Below are positions 22,495 to 34,345 of a stretch of 64,000 nt of DNA, piece after piece. Where the stretch lies: positions 1,756,001 to 1,820,000 of the forward strand of contig CM063258.1 in assembly GCA_032158295.1 (NCBI GenBank), written 5' to 3'. Numbering within the stretch: position 1 is the stretch's first letter; the number at the start of each line of letters is the position of its first letter. The notes under the pieces are model-generated. The model searched no databases. It was given only the letters and a program-made list of their open reading frames with translations, and was not told the DNA's origin. The position numbers and the translations under genes were made by a program. This stretch comes from Pycnopodia helianthoides (lineage: Eukaryota; Echinodermata; Asteroidea; Forcipulatida; Asteriidae).

Positions 22495-22915
22495 GAAAAA
22501 TGCCTTGGTCCTTTATCGCAAGGCCACAACCCTGCCAGGTTTTAAACGGCGGATGGGCGTCTCAAAGCGCTCAGTATTTTTTCCTTCAAGGTATGTGGAG
22601 CTACATTTTGAAGTAAGAGACCTTTTTCCATAGCACCATGTAGTGGCGCAATATGCAGCCAATCAAACCAGGAACACTGGGGCGAACCCCTTCTCATTAC
22701 GATAAGTGCACTCGGTTCTTTTACGTGTATTTCACAACACACGGGACCTACCGGCCTACAGCTTTACGTCCCATCTGAAGGACGCAGCAATAATGGTTAA
22801 GTGTCTTGATAAGGAAGGACACAAGTGTCACGACCGGGGCCCGAACCCACTCTCTGCTAACCAGAAACAAAAGAGTTTGAGTACGGTGGTCTTACCCGCT
22901 CAGCCACGCCACAAA
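22495..22915 (-). mobile_element. Full-length tRNA-derived SINE
   Basis: On the minus strand the head has TGGCTGAGCGG (A box) and GGTTCGGGCCCC (near B box). It runs through AAGACACTTAACCATTATTG and ends with GAGCGCTTTGAGACGCCC, the module shared with the SINE at 44904-45257. This looks like the widely conserved central-domain SINE type of metazoans. Confidence 0.75.
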
Positions 22916-23725
22916 TATACACAATGTACCTCCAAAAATCAAACAAACCGTTGTTAACAAAACAACTATCACTTTTAATTCCCAAGGTCGAAAACATAAA
23001 CAAGCTTGATTCTTACTATTTTAGTTTGTATCAGCCATTTTACACTGATGGCTTTTGGATAAATGAAGTCTGTCCAAACACACGCAAAAAGTTACCATGA
23101 TGCATATTTTCAGCAGGACTAGCTAAATTTCCCTCATGAGTATACGTGTACATATTGGACCATTTATTTGTGATTACATCATTTATCTTCATGATCTTCA
23201 GGCAAACTTGAATCCTAGATTTTGATTGGTCGCCCCATAGCAACAAGAGGTGTGATATAAACCTATACATGTACCACACAGCCCATATCACACCCAGTGT
23301 ATCACGCTGTTCTAACTCCGCGTATTGCGCTATTGTAAGTTTAGTGTACGCAAAACGTACAGCTGTTTCAACACCACGTATTGCACTAATCTGAGCGTCA
23401 AGTTTGCTTGAAGACAAATTTGTTCTCACATGCACGCTCGTAGAATACAGAAAATAAAGCACGTCTGCGTCTCATATCCGACTCGACCTTTGGCCTCAAT
23501 AGATATGAGACGCAGAAGCGTTATATTTTTCCCTATGAAACTCTCACTTGTACAACACCTAATAGTCTGAACACAACCTTGTTATTTATTGCTCAATATG
23601 TAACTTCTTTGCTTATAAAGGAACAAAATTTGAATGCAAAAACCTGAGTCAAGTTAAAACATAATCAACAAGGAAGCTTGGTTAGTTTCACTTGACTTTT
23701 TATACTAGGCAAGTAGCTCCATGGA
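22916..23725. other. Spacer upstream of PPIL3 exon 2
   Basis: The missing PPIL3 first exon may lie here or above. One possibility is ATG|GTAACT on the minus strand near 23098-23090. Too weak to call. Confidence 0.25.
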
Positions 23726-23905
23726 GAGAAGACAAGGAAAGAAGTTTCAGTTTTATATGTGGAAGGAAAACCCCAGAGAAATTATTCCAGGGAAAACCCA
23801 CGCAATCAGGTAGGGACTGAAAACCTGTGGCGGGATTCAAACCAGGGTCCTAGAGGTGGAAGGTGAGGAAAGATTCATGTACCACTACACCAAACTGACC
23901 GCCCT
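23726..23905 (-). mobile_element. tRNA-derived SINE
   Basis: The minus-strand head is GGCGGTCAGTTTGGTGTAGT with the B-box-like GGTTTGAATCCCGC, followed by CTACCTGATTGCGTGGGTTT. Degenerate; no functional tRNA fold. Confidence 0.6.
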
Positions 23906-24114
23906 AACATTACAGAGTTCAACCTTCAAAGAAATATTTATTCTTTTATCAAACACAATTTATGAAAAAAAAAGACATTTCAAGACTCTTAGATTAAAAA
24001 GTAAACATTTATTCTGTACGGCCACTGTTAAAGGCCCTATCAAGTTTGCATCACTAGATTAACAGACACTTAAAAGAAATCTGAAAAAGTGGTGTTGCAT
24101 AATGGCTAGATCTT

Positions 24115-24601
24115 AGGCTGTGTCCGAATTAATGGCTACAGCTACGGCTACGTCAACGTGCGCTGCAGTACGTCATTAGCAACAGTGATACATGTACATG
24201 TAGGTATAGCCGTAGCCGCCAATTCAGATGCAGCCATTAAGCCTAGTGTCTACTTTACTATGTGGATATCTCAGGCTCTGTCTGAACAAGCGACTGTGGC
24301 TGCTGATGTGGCTTAAAGGGAGTAACTATGGGCCTCCTATGCTTCGACATGTTAACAAGGTTATCAAGCTGCAGCTGTAGCCGCTAAATCGGACACAGTC
24401 CAAGTCAGGTTCCATTTATAGTGACATTGGCAGCATTACTCACATTTTATGTTAAGAGACTTGGGCCATATCCGAATTGGCGGCTACAGCTAAGGCTATG
24501 ACTGCTGCTAAGGATGTTGCTAAGGACTTCCTATACTTCAACACATGATACAGCGGAAATCTTGCCGTAGCCGTAGCTGAAAAATAGCGGACAAATCCCC
24601 C
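24115..24601. mobile_element. Three palindromic MITEs in a row
   Basis: At about 24115-24240, 24272-24404 and 24464-24601 the same element recurs: ends like GGCTGTGTCCGAATTAATGG / TCGGACACAGTC, with inner GGCTACAGCTACGG and CCGTAGCCG. Each copy is 125-140 bp and diverged. Confidence 0.8.
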
Positions 24602-24766
24602 AAATAGCTAAGCCAAAAACAATTTTGTTTGCCAGAATAGGGTTACCAGCCAAAACACCATTCCATATACCGTCTGTGACTGGTATCCTTCTCAGTCTTG
24701 CTTAGCAGAAAATTGTATTGCAAAGAATTCTGCTTCAAAGCAGCTCTATGAAATTGTGCCCAGATA
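24602..24766. mobile_element. Palindromic GGGCCC-type MITE, partial
   Basis: Shares GCCAGAATAGGGTTACCAGC and GCAGCTCTATGAAATTGTGC with the elements at 27835 and 48375. The left end is lost. Confidence 0.7.
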
Positions 24767-24828
24767 CATTACATGTACATCAAAAACCAAAACTACCTGA
24801 GAGTGATTTACAAGGATCCTTCCTCACT

Positions 24829-25203
24829 TTAAATGCAGGGTGTACTTTTGGTAATTACTCCACAAGTTAACCACAAAAACTTACTTGGTAAAGAGCACTG
24901 GAGAGTTGTTGATATTGTAAAACATTTGAAGTAATGAAATTTTAGAGAAAGAGGTAATTTTTCGACCAAAAGATTGAATCTAAGAACATGAAGAAAGGCT
25001 TCAGGTATGAAGCCTTTCTCAGGGCACCTGAAAGCACACATTTCTATGCCACAAGGGTGTTCTAGTCATTTATTTTTTTTAAACCTCGATGACCAATTTA
25101 GAAAAAATTATCACAGGTTTTTAAATTTTATCCTTATGTTGAGATATACACAAAGTGAGGATACTGGTCTCTGTCAATTACCAAAAGTATACCCTGCCTT
25201 TAA
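24829..25203 (+). mobile_element. TTAA-flanked palindromic element, type 2, copy 1
   Basis: TTAA at both ends. Left GTACTTTTGGTAATTACTCC, right CAATTACCAAAAGTATACCC. The central palindrome AGAAAGGCTTCA..TGAAGCCTTTCT is at 24992-25019. Confidence 0.9.
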
Positions 25204-25393
25204 CAAAATCGATCAGCAGATTTTGGTATTACTTCAACATCCAAACTGTTGGACTCTGATTACGGCGGTATGCCTGATCCCCATATAATCAGTTTATTAG
25301 TGCAGTCTTCAGTCCAACAAAATCTGCAGTAGGAATTTGTGGGTTGGGTTTTTTTAAAGGTTAATTCAATGAGTGGTCACTCCGTCATGGGCA

Positions 25394-26239
25394 TCATGAA
25401 TTTTGCCCTTTCAAGTCGGTCTCAATCTTGACCAATGAAATCTTGACTTTTTCATAGATGCCAAGGAAGATGGCACCCCCTATGCTGACCCACAATGTCC
25501 TAGGAATAAGCCCTGCAAATAAACCCCTGATCCCTGAGGTCCTGGCGATATCCTTCAAGACACTGGGGATGTTTCCCCTTGCTGTGACTGAACCCCTCTC
25601 CGCCAGCATAATCCTTGTCTTGGCAACATCCAGTGGGGTGGTCAAGCCCGCCGCGACACCCCCAGCGGTGGCTCCACAGAGGGATGACTGCCAAGCGTCC
25701 ACGGGGCGTCCTTGCCGAACACCCCAGCTTGACTTAAGAAACTCCCATAGTGGAAACTGGATGGCAGAGAAAGGAATCTCTCTGACAACCGTGCTGAAGT
25801 AACCACGGTAAAGACCTCGCATCCCTTCATCTCGTAGCACAGTCTTCAAGACGTTGGCGCTGGTGTGTTGACCAGCCTGTGCACGTTGCTTGACCACCTC
25901 CACGGGCACTCGTACCAGGCAGGCTGTGACCTCACCGATTGATGCTGCCACCGTGTGTGTTATCGGCTCGCGGAAATTCCCCACCAATCCGAAAGATGTA
26001 CCAAACTGCTTCGTCGACTCGTACGCACAAAAGAAGACGCCAGCAGTGGGTGCTGAACCGAGTGCTGCAGCTCCAACACCAGAGAAGATTCCACGGAATC
26101 CACCGGCCTTGAGGAATCCAGCAGAGCTCTGCAGACGCGTCTTGACGGTGTCCAGAGGGTAGAGCGACAGGTCTACACAGATCCCAGCCACGGATCCTGA
26201 CATCAAGGCTATGTGGAGAGGTAGAGTTTGCTCACTCAT
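25394..26239 (-). CDS. SLC25A26: SLC25A26, mitochondrial S-adenosylmethionine carrier, intronless CDS
   Basis: SLC25A26 sits in the inner mitochondrial membrane and exchanges S-adenosylmethionine for S-adenosylhomocysteine, feeding methylation inside mitochondria. The 281-residue product (human is about 274) shows all three carrier repeats: PLDTVKTR at residues 28-35, PVEVVKQR at 112-119 and PLDVAKTR at 202-209. Other matching stretches are KAGGFRGIFSGV, REIPFSAIQFPLWE and LFAGLIPRTLWVSIGGAIFL. I chose the ATG at 26239 because the protein then begins MSEQTLPLHIALMSGSVAGI, aligning with the family start; the frame stays open 31 codons further up, but that part looks untranslated. TTTGACCCAG just before AAATG resembles a splice acceptor. 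The vertebrate gene has many introns; this one has none in its coding part. Confidence 0.93.
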   Translation of the reverse strand: MSEQTLPLHIALMSGSVAGICVDLSLYPLDTVKTRLQSSAGFLKAGGFRGIFSGVGAAALGSAPTAGVFFCAYESTKQFGTSFGLVGNFREPITHTVAASIGEVTACLVRVPVEVVKQRAQAGQHTSANVLKTVLRDEGMRGLYRGYFSTVVREIPFSAIQFPLWEFLKSSWGVRQGRPVDAWQSSLCGATAGGVAAGLTTPLDVAKTRIMLAERGSVTARGNIPSVLKDIARTSGIRGLFAGLIPRTLWVSIGGAIFLGIYEKVKISLVKIETDLKGQNS

Positions 26240-27834
26240 TTCTGGGTCAAACAGGATAGACACAAATGACACAGGTACATCAAGAGGTTGTTTGGTTTCA
26301 ACTGTATTGAAGTTTATTGGATTCAAACACATTTATAAACAAGATTCCTCACTATTGAAAATTCCAAATGCAAAATATTTGAATTTGAAAATATTGTACC
26401 TTAAACTGTCACACTCTTTACCCTAGAAATAAGTCACGCTTGAGTCCCTATAAATTCATTTTACAACTCATTACGTTTCTCAAGTTTTGTTTGTATTCCT
26501 TTGATGGCGATATTAACAATTAAAAAAACATGTAAATGTTATCATGAACCAGACATGGTCGCCATTACTGTGTACATTGCACGGAAAATGCACTGTATGT
26601 AACACACGGTCCACCCACCACAGACTCATTGTTTCCTATGAATGTCTAGCATTCATTCTTTGGTTAGGCCGGATCCTGCATCAGGAACCTACAAACAACT
26701 TAGAACTTGTATAGTGCCCTCTTGTGGGGAAAGAGTTAACAGCACGGCATTATACAAAAATGAAGTTGCTCTAACAATTTTGTTTGCATTGTTAGGAGAA
26801 GGGATTTTTATGTTGGAATGGTTGGCTGCAGATTGTGCCACAGCACCTTGTGAAATAATACATCTGGCTTTGTAAATAAACGTGACCTTAAATTTCGAAC
26901 ACAGCTCCACATATCTTGACGCCTTGAGACGCCCTAAGGTGTGATTTAGCTCTTAACTGGGTATTATGCACTCATTATGACCCATATTTGGTCCTTAATC
27001 CAGTCAAAAGCAGAAATTTGAAGATTATTACTGAACTTAATATTTAAAAAAATGATGTCATCACTACGTCACCAGGTATCAACTTGCACCAAATCAAACA
27101 ATTGGTGCTCGATATGGGGCAGAGAGTACCCCCCCCTATTGTGTCTTCATTGTGTGCTTAGAATCACAGGAATTCTTTTGAGGATTTTAGGGGGGGGGGG
27201 AGTTCTAAACAAGAGGAAAATAGTGTGTTATAGTATGGGACCCTCTGCCCCTTATCGGGCAAGCTATAAAATCAAAGGATATTGTTTAAAAAGTAGGGTA
27301 TTTGAATCGCATGTCATAGATTCATATTTTTGCAACACATCGCTCGCCTTACAACTGAAGTGTCACATTTCGTGCTCAAACGTGACCTAAACTTACCCTT
27401 CCGTCCTGTCCAAACAGGAAGCTCAAGTAGAAAATAAAAGTGTGCACATTTAATTGTGCCTACAACAAAATTAACCAAGAATTTTCACAAGGTTTCTTTG
27501 TCACCGTATGTGAACTAAAGCGCCCTCAAGCATCAGGTTCCATTTCCATACTTAACTTGGCATTTTGACAGCTGGACAATCGATCACCATATCGGGACTG
27601 TGACAACTTAACAGCGTCACCATGACATTTTTCAATTCTGAATAGTTCATCTGTTTATAACCGAAACCCCCAGTGTTTATTACACAACCAACACACACGT
27701 CTAGCTTATTTCTATTTTTGATTACATCTGGAGTGCTTTTCTAACTAACCGCTAAGCGACTCTCTCTAATCCAGTAGGAGACTTACTTTTCAACAAGTAG
27801 AGTGCAGTTTAAACCAGAAAATTCCCTATAACCA
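26240..27834. other. Upstream region of SLC25A26, no gene
   Basis: Probably holds the promoter and any 5' UTR exon of SLC25A26. A CTCF-like word is at 26714-26727 and a G-run at 27190-27201. Short ORFs are unsupported. Confidence 0.4.
26714..26727 (-). promoter_or_regulatory. CTCF-like motif
   Basis: The minus strand reads CCACAAGAGGGCAC, again the CTCF core. It lies about 475 bp upstream of the SLC25A26 start. Motif only. Confidence 0.35.
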
Positions 27835-28076
27835 GGGCCCAAATTCATAGAGCTGCTAAGCACATTAATTTGCTAAGCATGAAATTTCTTCATTGATAAA
27901 AATAGGATTACCAACCAAATTTCCACGTGATTTTCAGGATAAGCAAACAACAGCTGAATTTCAGTAACAAGCAATATGCAACACATGGAAATTTGGATGG
28001 TAACCCTGTTTTTATCGAGGAAGAAATTTCATGCTAAGCAAATTGTTGTGCTTAGCAGCTCTATGAAATTGGGCCC
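27835..28076. mobile_element. Palindromic GGGCCC-type MITE, 242 bp
   Basis: The ends are GGGCCCAAATTCATAGAGCT and its inverse AGCTCTATGAAATTGGGCCC. The arms are nearly self-complementary along the whole element. Confidence 0.92.
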
Positions 28077-29483
28077 AGTTCACTGTAGCTTTATCATGTT
28101 TATTACAAATGGCCTTTGTGCTCAGGCTTGAATGCTTTTTTTTGGTGAAAACTTGGTCGACGAACGTCGCAAACAGTGAGGAAAGGGTTCACCGGTTCAC
28201 TGCGGATGACCCATAATTAATTTCACAACTTTTATGCAATGCACAGCAAAAAGTCTCATTAACCGGTAATTGAGTGAACTCGTAATAACTAGGACCTTCA
28301 CAAGCCTGTAATCCCATTGTGTGGTGCGCATAGTGCATGCACCCCCTGTTCAACATTTCATTTCCACAATACAAAAAAAAAGGGTAGTAGCACTGGAATT
28401 GTCATGCTTGAAATCTCCCTTTTTTCCGAGAGGTTATAGTGTAATCCCAGATTCCAGACCTTGTTCTTTTTTTACAAAGACGATTATGAGAAATCCAGAG
28501 GCTGCACCCATTGATTATCATTGTATTCGGCTCGTGGGGACGTTAGTCCATAACAGTGAACCGAGATTCCAGCCTTTATTCCCCCCAATTGGGACCAATT
28601 ATCAGCCATGGCTCAAGCCTTTAGGGTTTGCAACTCAAGGCATAACGCTGAATGAATCTTGTACTTTTTCAAAAGAGACTCGAAAGAGAGCAATAAATCC
28701 TGATGCTCCCGAGAACCTTTTTGTTGTCTTGGCATTGTTTAGTCAGGGTTTCTGTGTGTTAACAAAATTCCAAGAAACAAAACATTTTTATGCATTCCAG
28801 CAATTTTGAAAGAATAATACCAAATAAGGCCTGGAATTTCATCTTTAAAGAGAGGGCAATGCCATTTTCATTTTGCAGAGGGCACTTCCATTGGAAAATC
28901 TCAAAGTCTATCGGCAACTTTTGAAGGGGCACCAAGGCCAAAAACAGGGCAACGGAGGCCATGGCCTAAGGGGCCTCCGTGTAATTCCAAGCCTGCCACA
29001 CAAAAGCATGAAAATATAATTAACAGATTGCAAGCTGCTTAACAACCAGAAGGACATATGGTATAAACATGATAAATGCAAAAATTAGTTAATGGCCGGA
29101 CGTTTTGAAGGCTGAATGACAAGTGACAACACAACACACAAAAACAGATATTAACACATTGAGAAGCGGTCAAATGGAGAGAGATGAACAGAGATATAGA
29201 GATAGAGAAGCAGAAAGCACACAGAAACAAAACAAGGGATGAACCGTGAAGAAGGAGGGGCTAGAGGGAAGGGTGGCTGGTTTAACCACGATGAGAGACT
29301 ATTCCCCTTAGCCAGTTACCATGGTTACCATTGGGGATCTTCTATTGTCTTCCTTCCAGTCTGAAAAAGCATGGTTACTTTTTTATCAAAACAGAATTGA
29401 AGTGACATTTTTAACTAGGTACAGGTATGTGATGTAGAAGGAAACTGTTTTAACCAAAAACCATACATTTTTGTTCAACTATG
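28077..29483. other. Gene-free interval
   Basis: No supported gene. The plus-strand ORF at 28321-28809 (162 codons) has no recognisable domain and ordinary noncoding composition. Confidence 0.35.
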
Positions 29484-29491
29484 ATAGAGAA

Positions 29492-30569
29492 GATTGCCAG
29501 TCATCTCGCCCCCCGGCAAAGTCGCCCCCTGCAAAGTCGCCCCCTAGCAAGCTCGCCCCCTAGCAAGCTCGCCCCCTTCAGGTACAAACTCGCCCCCTCG
29601 CAATGTCTCCCCCTACAAAGTCGCCCCCTGACAAAGTCGCCCCCTAACAAAGTCGGCCCCCCCCCCCGACACAGTTGCCCCCTATGCATTTTTTTTTGCT
29701 ATTGTTGCAATTATTTTCTTGTTTTGTTGTTGTTTTTAACTTGAACTTGATTCAAGAAAGGGAATCCTTAAAGACTTTACACATTTTTGTTGCAATGATT
29801 TTCTAAGGGAAATTTTTTGTTGTTTTTAACTTGAATCAAGAAAGGGAAACGAATCCTTAAAGACTTTACACATTTTTGTTGCAATGATTTTCTAAGGGGA
29901 ATTCTTTTTTTAAAAACTTGTTTCAAGAAAAGGAATCCTTAAAGACTTTTTTACATTTTTGTTGAGGGTAAATAACTTAATAACTTTTACTAATTGAAAA
30001 ACAACAAAAATGTTCCCGTTGTAACTCTTAAAAAGAAATTAAAGAAACATTTATTTAATCCTAAAAGACTTTATACATTTTTTTGAGGATAAATAACGTA
30101 AAAAACATATATACAGATGTATGTACGTTTAAAAACTATCAAAAGACGAATAGACAAATTTACAGGAGACATAATAAATAAATAAATCTTGCACTGTAAT
30201 ATTTTTTATGTACCTACATAATTATATAGGATTAACACAATCGGTAGGCTCTATTACCAAACGTATACTGTGCCTTTAAGAAGAAACTCTCAAAAAGAAA
30301 ATTATTAAAAACACATGAATATTAATTTTACACTTTAACTTCTACATGCTCCATCACAATTCTGGTACTGCATGCTCTTTTTTCTGGGCGCTGCAACGCT
30401 GGGACCACCGCACTTTCACGCAAATACCAAAGGGGGCGACTGTGTCGGGGGGCGACTTTGTAGGGGGTCGACTTTGTAGGGGGCAACATTGTGAGGGGGC
30501 GAGTTTGTACCTGGAGGGGGCGAGCTTGCTGGGGGGCGACTTTGCCGGGGGGCGAGATGACTGGTTTCC
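29492..30569. mobile_element. hAT-like non-autonomous transposon, copy 1
   Basis: 1078 bp, flanked by the perfect 8-bp target duplication ATAGAGAA (29484-29491 and 30570-30577). The ends are GATTGCCAGTC and GACTGGTTTCC. Just inside each end lies an array of short units like CAAAGTCGCCCCCT (about 180 bp at the left, 140 bp at the right, inverted). The interior is AT-rich with about three imperfect copies of TTGAATCAAGAAAGGGAA..TCTAAGGG. No transposase ORF. 8-bp duplications and subterminal repeats are hAT traits; the assignment is inferred. Confidence 0.85.
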
Positions 30570-30936
30570 ATAGAGAATTTGTTTTCCTTCTAAAACCACT
30601 CAAAAGAGATTTAACATGGTGTCACCGCCAACTTCTCCTAGTTACTTTAAAACCGTTTTTTCTCCTTCTAACCTTTGAGCGAAATTACCGGAGTCATTTC
30701 TCTCTAAGAGTACTGCTGGCACAAAGAAACCACGTCTTAACAAAGGCAACAGGGAACAAAGACTCCAACAAGTTTTATGGTCTGGTAATTTTTAGCGAAA
30801 TTGCAGGAACTTGTTTTCTTTGAAAGTACTGCTGGCACAAAAAAATCGTGTCTTAACAAAGCCAAAAGCAAAGACTCTGTTGTCCCATATGTACAAGGCA
30901 AGTTTTATGATCTGGCTAGTTTGGTAAAGTAGGTAT

Positions 30937-31320
30937 TTAAAGGAACATTACAGAATTGGTAAGAACAAAACTTGTAAAATATACTTTTGATCACAGATTT
31001 ACATAAAACTTACACGGTCTAATGATGATGATAGTAGGAAACATCCCTGAACATGTTGAAATATTTCTGATGAGAAATGAATAAGCTAATTTTCTGATTG
31101 GAGTTTATCGCTCAGTGAGCGTTTTATTCATTTGTTAAATCTATATGATTTCATGCAAATGTGTAATCGGTTTTTCACTATTTTCTCGTGACCCAGATGG
31201 CCGATCGATCTCAAACTTCTACAGGTTTGTCAGTTTATGTATACTGGTGGATTACATAAAGTGCTTACACTGCCAGCAATTGTTTTGTTAGCAAAAAACA
31301 ATTCTGTAATGTTCCTTTAA
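30937..31320 (+). mobile_element. TTAA-flanked palindromic element, type 1, copy 2
   Basis: TTAA at both ends, TIR AAAGGAACATTACAGAATTG, central CGCTCAGTGAGCG. Confidence 0.95.
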
Positions 31321-31381
31321 TAGTGAACTTTGCATCAGGGGTAAAGAATATTATTTGGTTTTACCCATACACCGTTGTGTG

Positions 31382-31713
31382 TTAAAGGTATTGTACACTT
31401 TTGGTAACAGCTCAAAATCAGTGTCCACATTTTGTGTGATTAAACATATGCATGAACAAACAAACCTGTGAAAGTTTGAGCTCAACTGGTCATCGAGGTC
31501 ACGAGAAAATAGTGAAAAGAGATCTTATGTGTTTTCTGTTTTTTTCAAATTATCGCGCGCGATAATTACTATTGTTTTACCAACGATAGCATTTTAAGCC
31601 GGTAAATTTTAAGGAACCCTTTCTACCATTACTTACTTTAAGTCATGTAAGTTATGTGTGAATCTGTGAACATTGTGTTTTTCGATCTTACCAATAGTGT
31701 ACAGGGCCTTTAA
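31382..31713 (+). mobile_element. TTAA-flanked palindromic element, type 2, copy 2
   Basis: Left TTAAAGGTATTGTACACTTT, right ATAGTGTACAGGGCCTTTAA. The central perfect palindrome at 31548-31567 is the AT-flanked ATTATCGCGCGCGATAAT. The segment GGTCACGAGAAAATAGTGAA matches type 1 elements read in reverse. Confidence 0.9.
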
Positions 31714-31719
31714 GCACTA

Positions 31720-31935
31720 TAGGCCTACATGTAGTACATGAATCAGGAAAGTACTGAGTACAATGTACATTGTACTCAGTACTTTCCTGATTCCTGTGAA
31801 AAGAATCCATTTATAGGCATATTAGTTGCGCTGAATACAAACCCAAGACCTTTGACATTGTACAGCAGATGTCTTACCACTGGACCACTGATATTGCCCA
31901 TTAGCTAGAGGCAGTTTCAATCCTACATTTTGTTA
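31720..31935 (-). mobile_element. tRNA-derived SINE, inverted orientation, with palindrome
   Basis: On the minus strand it has the tRNA-like head GTGGTCCAGTGGTAAGACAT, as in the SINE units at 50439-51000, and a tail with GAAAGTACTGAGTA. The tail end forms a perfect palindrome at 31740-31793. Confidence 0.65.
31740..31793. repeat. 54-bp perfect palindrome
   Basis: Left arm GAATCAGGAAAGTACTGAGT then ACAATGT; the right arm is its exact reverse complement with no spacer. The centre lies between 31766 and 31767. Confidence 0.98.
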
Positions 31936-33448
31936 GGTGTAAGCAGCCCATAAATACACTTTTTAATGCTTTAGAATAATCTGGATTCCCCAATCCCCAT
32001 CCAATTCAAGAATCAGAAGGAATCTAGCGTAGTGGTAAGTACATTGTACATTGTGTAAAATGAGGCTAATCAGGTACATTTTAACAAATCCACCAGCAAA
32101 GTTTAATGAGGAGCTACCTCCATGATGGACAGCAGGGCCAAGGTCAGGGATACAGAAGACATCTCTAAACCTTAGAATGTATTGTGCTACTTCAAGTCTC
32201 TTCAAGAACTCATCTCTTACAGGGTTTTGCCCAGGATTTCTTTAGTGGTGGAAAAATGTTTCCCTGGAAACCATTGCAAGATGGATCAGTTACACGGTAG
32301 ATCATATAAATAGACTCAAATCAAAGAAGTACTCAAAATAACAGCTTCGGATACCATTTTTACTGGTAAATACCCAATTTTACATTTCAGTGAAAACATT
32401 TGAAAGGAAATTGGAAGTGTAATTAAAACATTTTGAAAATGTGTGGTGGTCGGAAACAGAGAAAATGCTGCCAGTGGTGGTTGGGGAATCCTGAGTGCCG
32501 GGCGGGTTTTCCAGCACCAACCACTGTGGGCAGAACCCTGCTCTTACTGCGGTACTTTGCAGATTTAAACTTTTCCCTATCAGAATGATAGATGTTGTCA
32601 TTGTTGATGAAGTTTGATTTTACAAATTTACACCACGTAAATTCAAATAGTCTTCGAAAGATATGAACGCCTGCAGTATAGACGATGTGACCTCTGACGT
32701 CACTCGAAAATCATAACATGGTGCGCGCGCATGTCGCCGGGCAAAACCTTTGTGTACTTGACAGCCAGCTAGAAAGTACATGCAGTATTACCATGACTAC
32801 GCCTCTTTTTGCCTGGCGGAACATGACTTGGACAACAGACTTGTCAACAGAGGGCGGTTTGAATGTAAACAGAGGTTACATCGTCTATAAAATTGGATGT
32901 CAGAAAGAGTTTTTGGCCAATGGCACAAAGAACCTTTTTCTCATGAGCCCCATCATGTTAATAGCACCAATATTCTAGACTCCCTCCGAGTACATGTGTA
33001 ATGCCAAAGGAGCTAAATTAAAGAATAGTGGAAAAATATTAGGGTTGTGCATAAATGTGTACGTTTATTTTTCTAAACGGTTAAACGGAGCTTGTGACTT
33101 CTGTTAAAACAGTTTCCACATTGAGAATTGTTGGTGCAGGCTCTCTAGTTTCTGTGTGTATTTTGAGCAGACCTATAAAAGGAGGTGTCAGGTGTCAACA
33201 CTTTTACAAGATTAAATAGAGACCTCTGCCCAGTCTTGAAGGTCACAAAACCAAAGTGTGGGAGCACATCATTTTGTGCTGTTCTTGTATTCTTTTGTTT
33301 TTCGGATACAAAGCAAAATGTATAACAATTTTTAGGTGATTGAAAATAATGTACTGCAAATTGTGGGTCATGTAAGATTTGAAAAACACATTCTGACCAA
33401 CAAAAGGGATGACAATCATTCTCCATGGATAGTGTCTGGGGCTAACAT
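31936..33448. other. Gene-free interval
   Basis: No supported gene or clear repeat; short ORFs only. Confidence 0.35.
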
Positions 33449-33676
33449 TTTAACCCTCTTGCTGTCTGACCATTCAATACAATTCACTGTGGTTTTGAAT
33501 GATAGATAAACTATGCCAGCCTGCAATATGATACCATGAGGGAATGCATCTACACAGTACACAGTTCGTTCTGTGCACAGTTGTGCCACCGTACACAACC
33601 TTGGCAGTCGAATGGTTTTTGAAATGGTTGGTCAACTCACTGAAAAATGTTTCCAAGAGTCACTGAGAGTAGGAGA
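33449..33676. mobile_element. TTAACCCTC element, copy 1
   Basis: The left end is TTTTAACCCTCTTGCTGTCT. The body (TGACCATTCAATAC, GATACCATGAGGGAATGCAT) matches 41529-41749. The right end is eroded. Confidence 0.8.
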
Positions 33677-33751
33677 GAGAAGGAAAGTCTCCTCTTTGTT
33701 ATACTGTTGTCATTGTTTAAACGTTAATGAACTTTGGAAAAAGATTTCAAT

Positions 33752-34149
33752 GTTAAAGGAACATTACAGAATTGGTTTTTGCTAACAAAAACAGTTGTTG
33801 GCAGTGTAAGCACTTTATGCAATCCACCATATACATAAACTGACTAACCTGTAGAAGTTTGAGATCGATCGGCCATCTGGGTCACGAGAAAATAGTGAAA
33901 AACCGATTACACATTTGCATGAAATCATATAGATTCAACAAATGAATAAAACGCTCACTGAGCGATAAACTCCAATCGGAAAATTAGTTTAAATTCATTT
34001 CTCATCAAATATGGCATTTCAGACAGAAGTATTTCAAGGGATGTTTTCTACTATCATCATCATTAGACCGTGTAAGTTTTATGTAAATCTGTGATCAAAA
34101 AGTATATTTTACAAGTTTTTTTCTTACCAATTCTGTAATGTTCCTTTAA
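33752..34149 (-). mobile_element. TTAA-flanked palindromic element, type 1, copy 3
   Basis: Same family in the opposite orientation; TTAA at both ends and CGCTCACTGAGCG at the centre. Confidence 0.95.
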
Positions 34150-34204
34150 CATCAGCTTCAGTTGGTCTTTCAAAGTCCAATATGCAAGCGGAACGAACCT
34201 CATA

Positions 34205-34345
34205 ATTCTAGGGTAGGACTATTAGTAATTATTTTTTACGACAATCGTAAACTCCATCACTGATATTAAATAAAAGCATAGATCGTAAAAGTTAGTTTTT
34301 ACGACCATAGTAAATTCCATCACTCATATTAAATGAAAGCATGGA
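34205..34345. repeat. Two-copy tandem duplication of about 72 bp
   Basis: TTTTTACGACAATCGTAAAC..CATCACTGATATTAAATAAA recurs as TTTTTACGACCATAGTAAAT..CATCACTCATATTAAATGAA. Confidence 0.8.

Noticed and set aside
22706..22957. 83-codon ORF
   Set aside because: It lies inside a tRNA-derived SINE read on the opposite strand.
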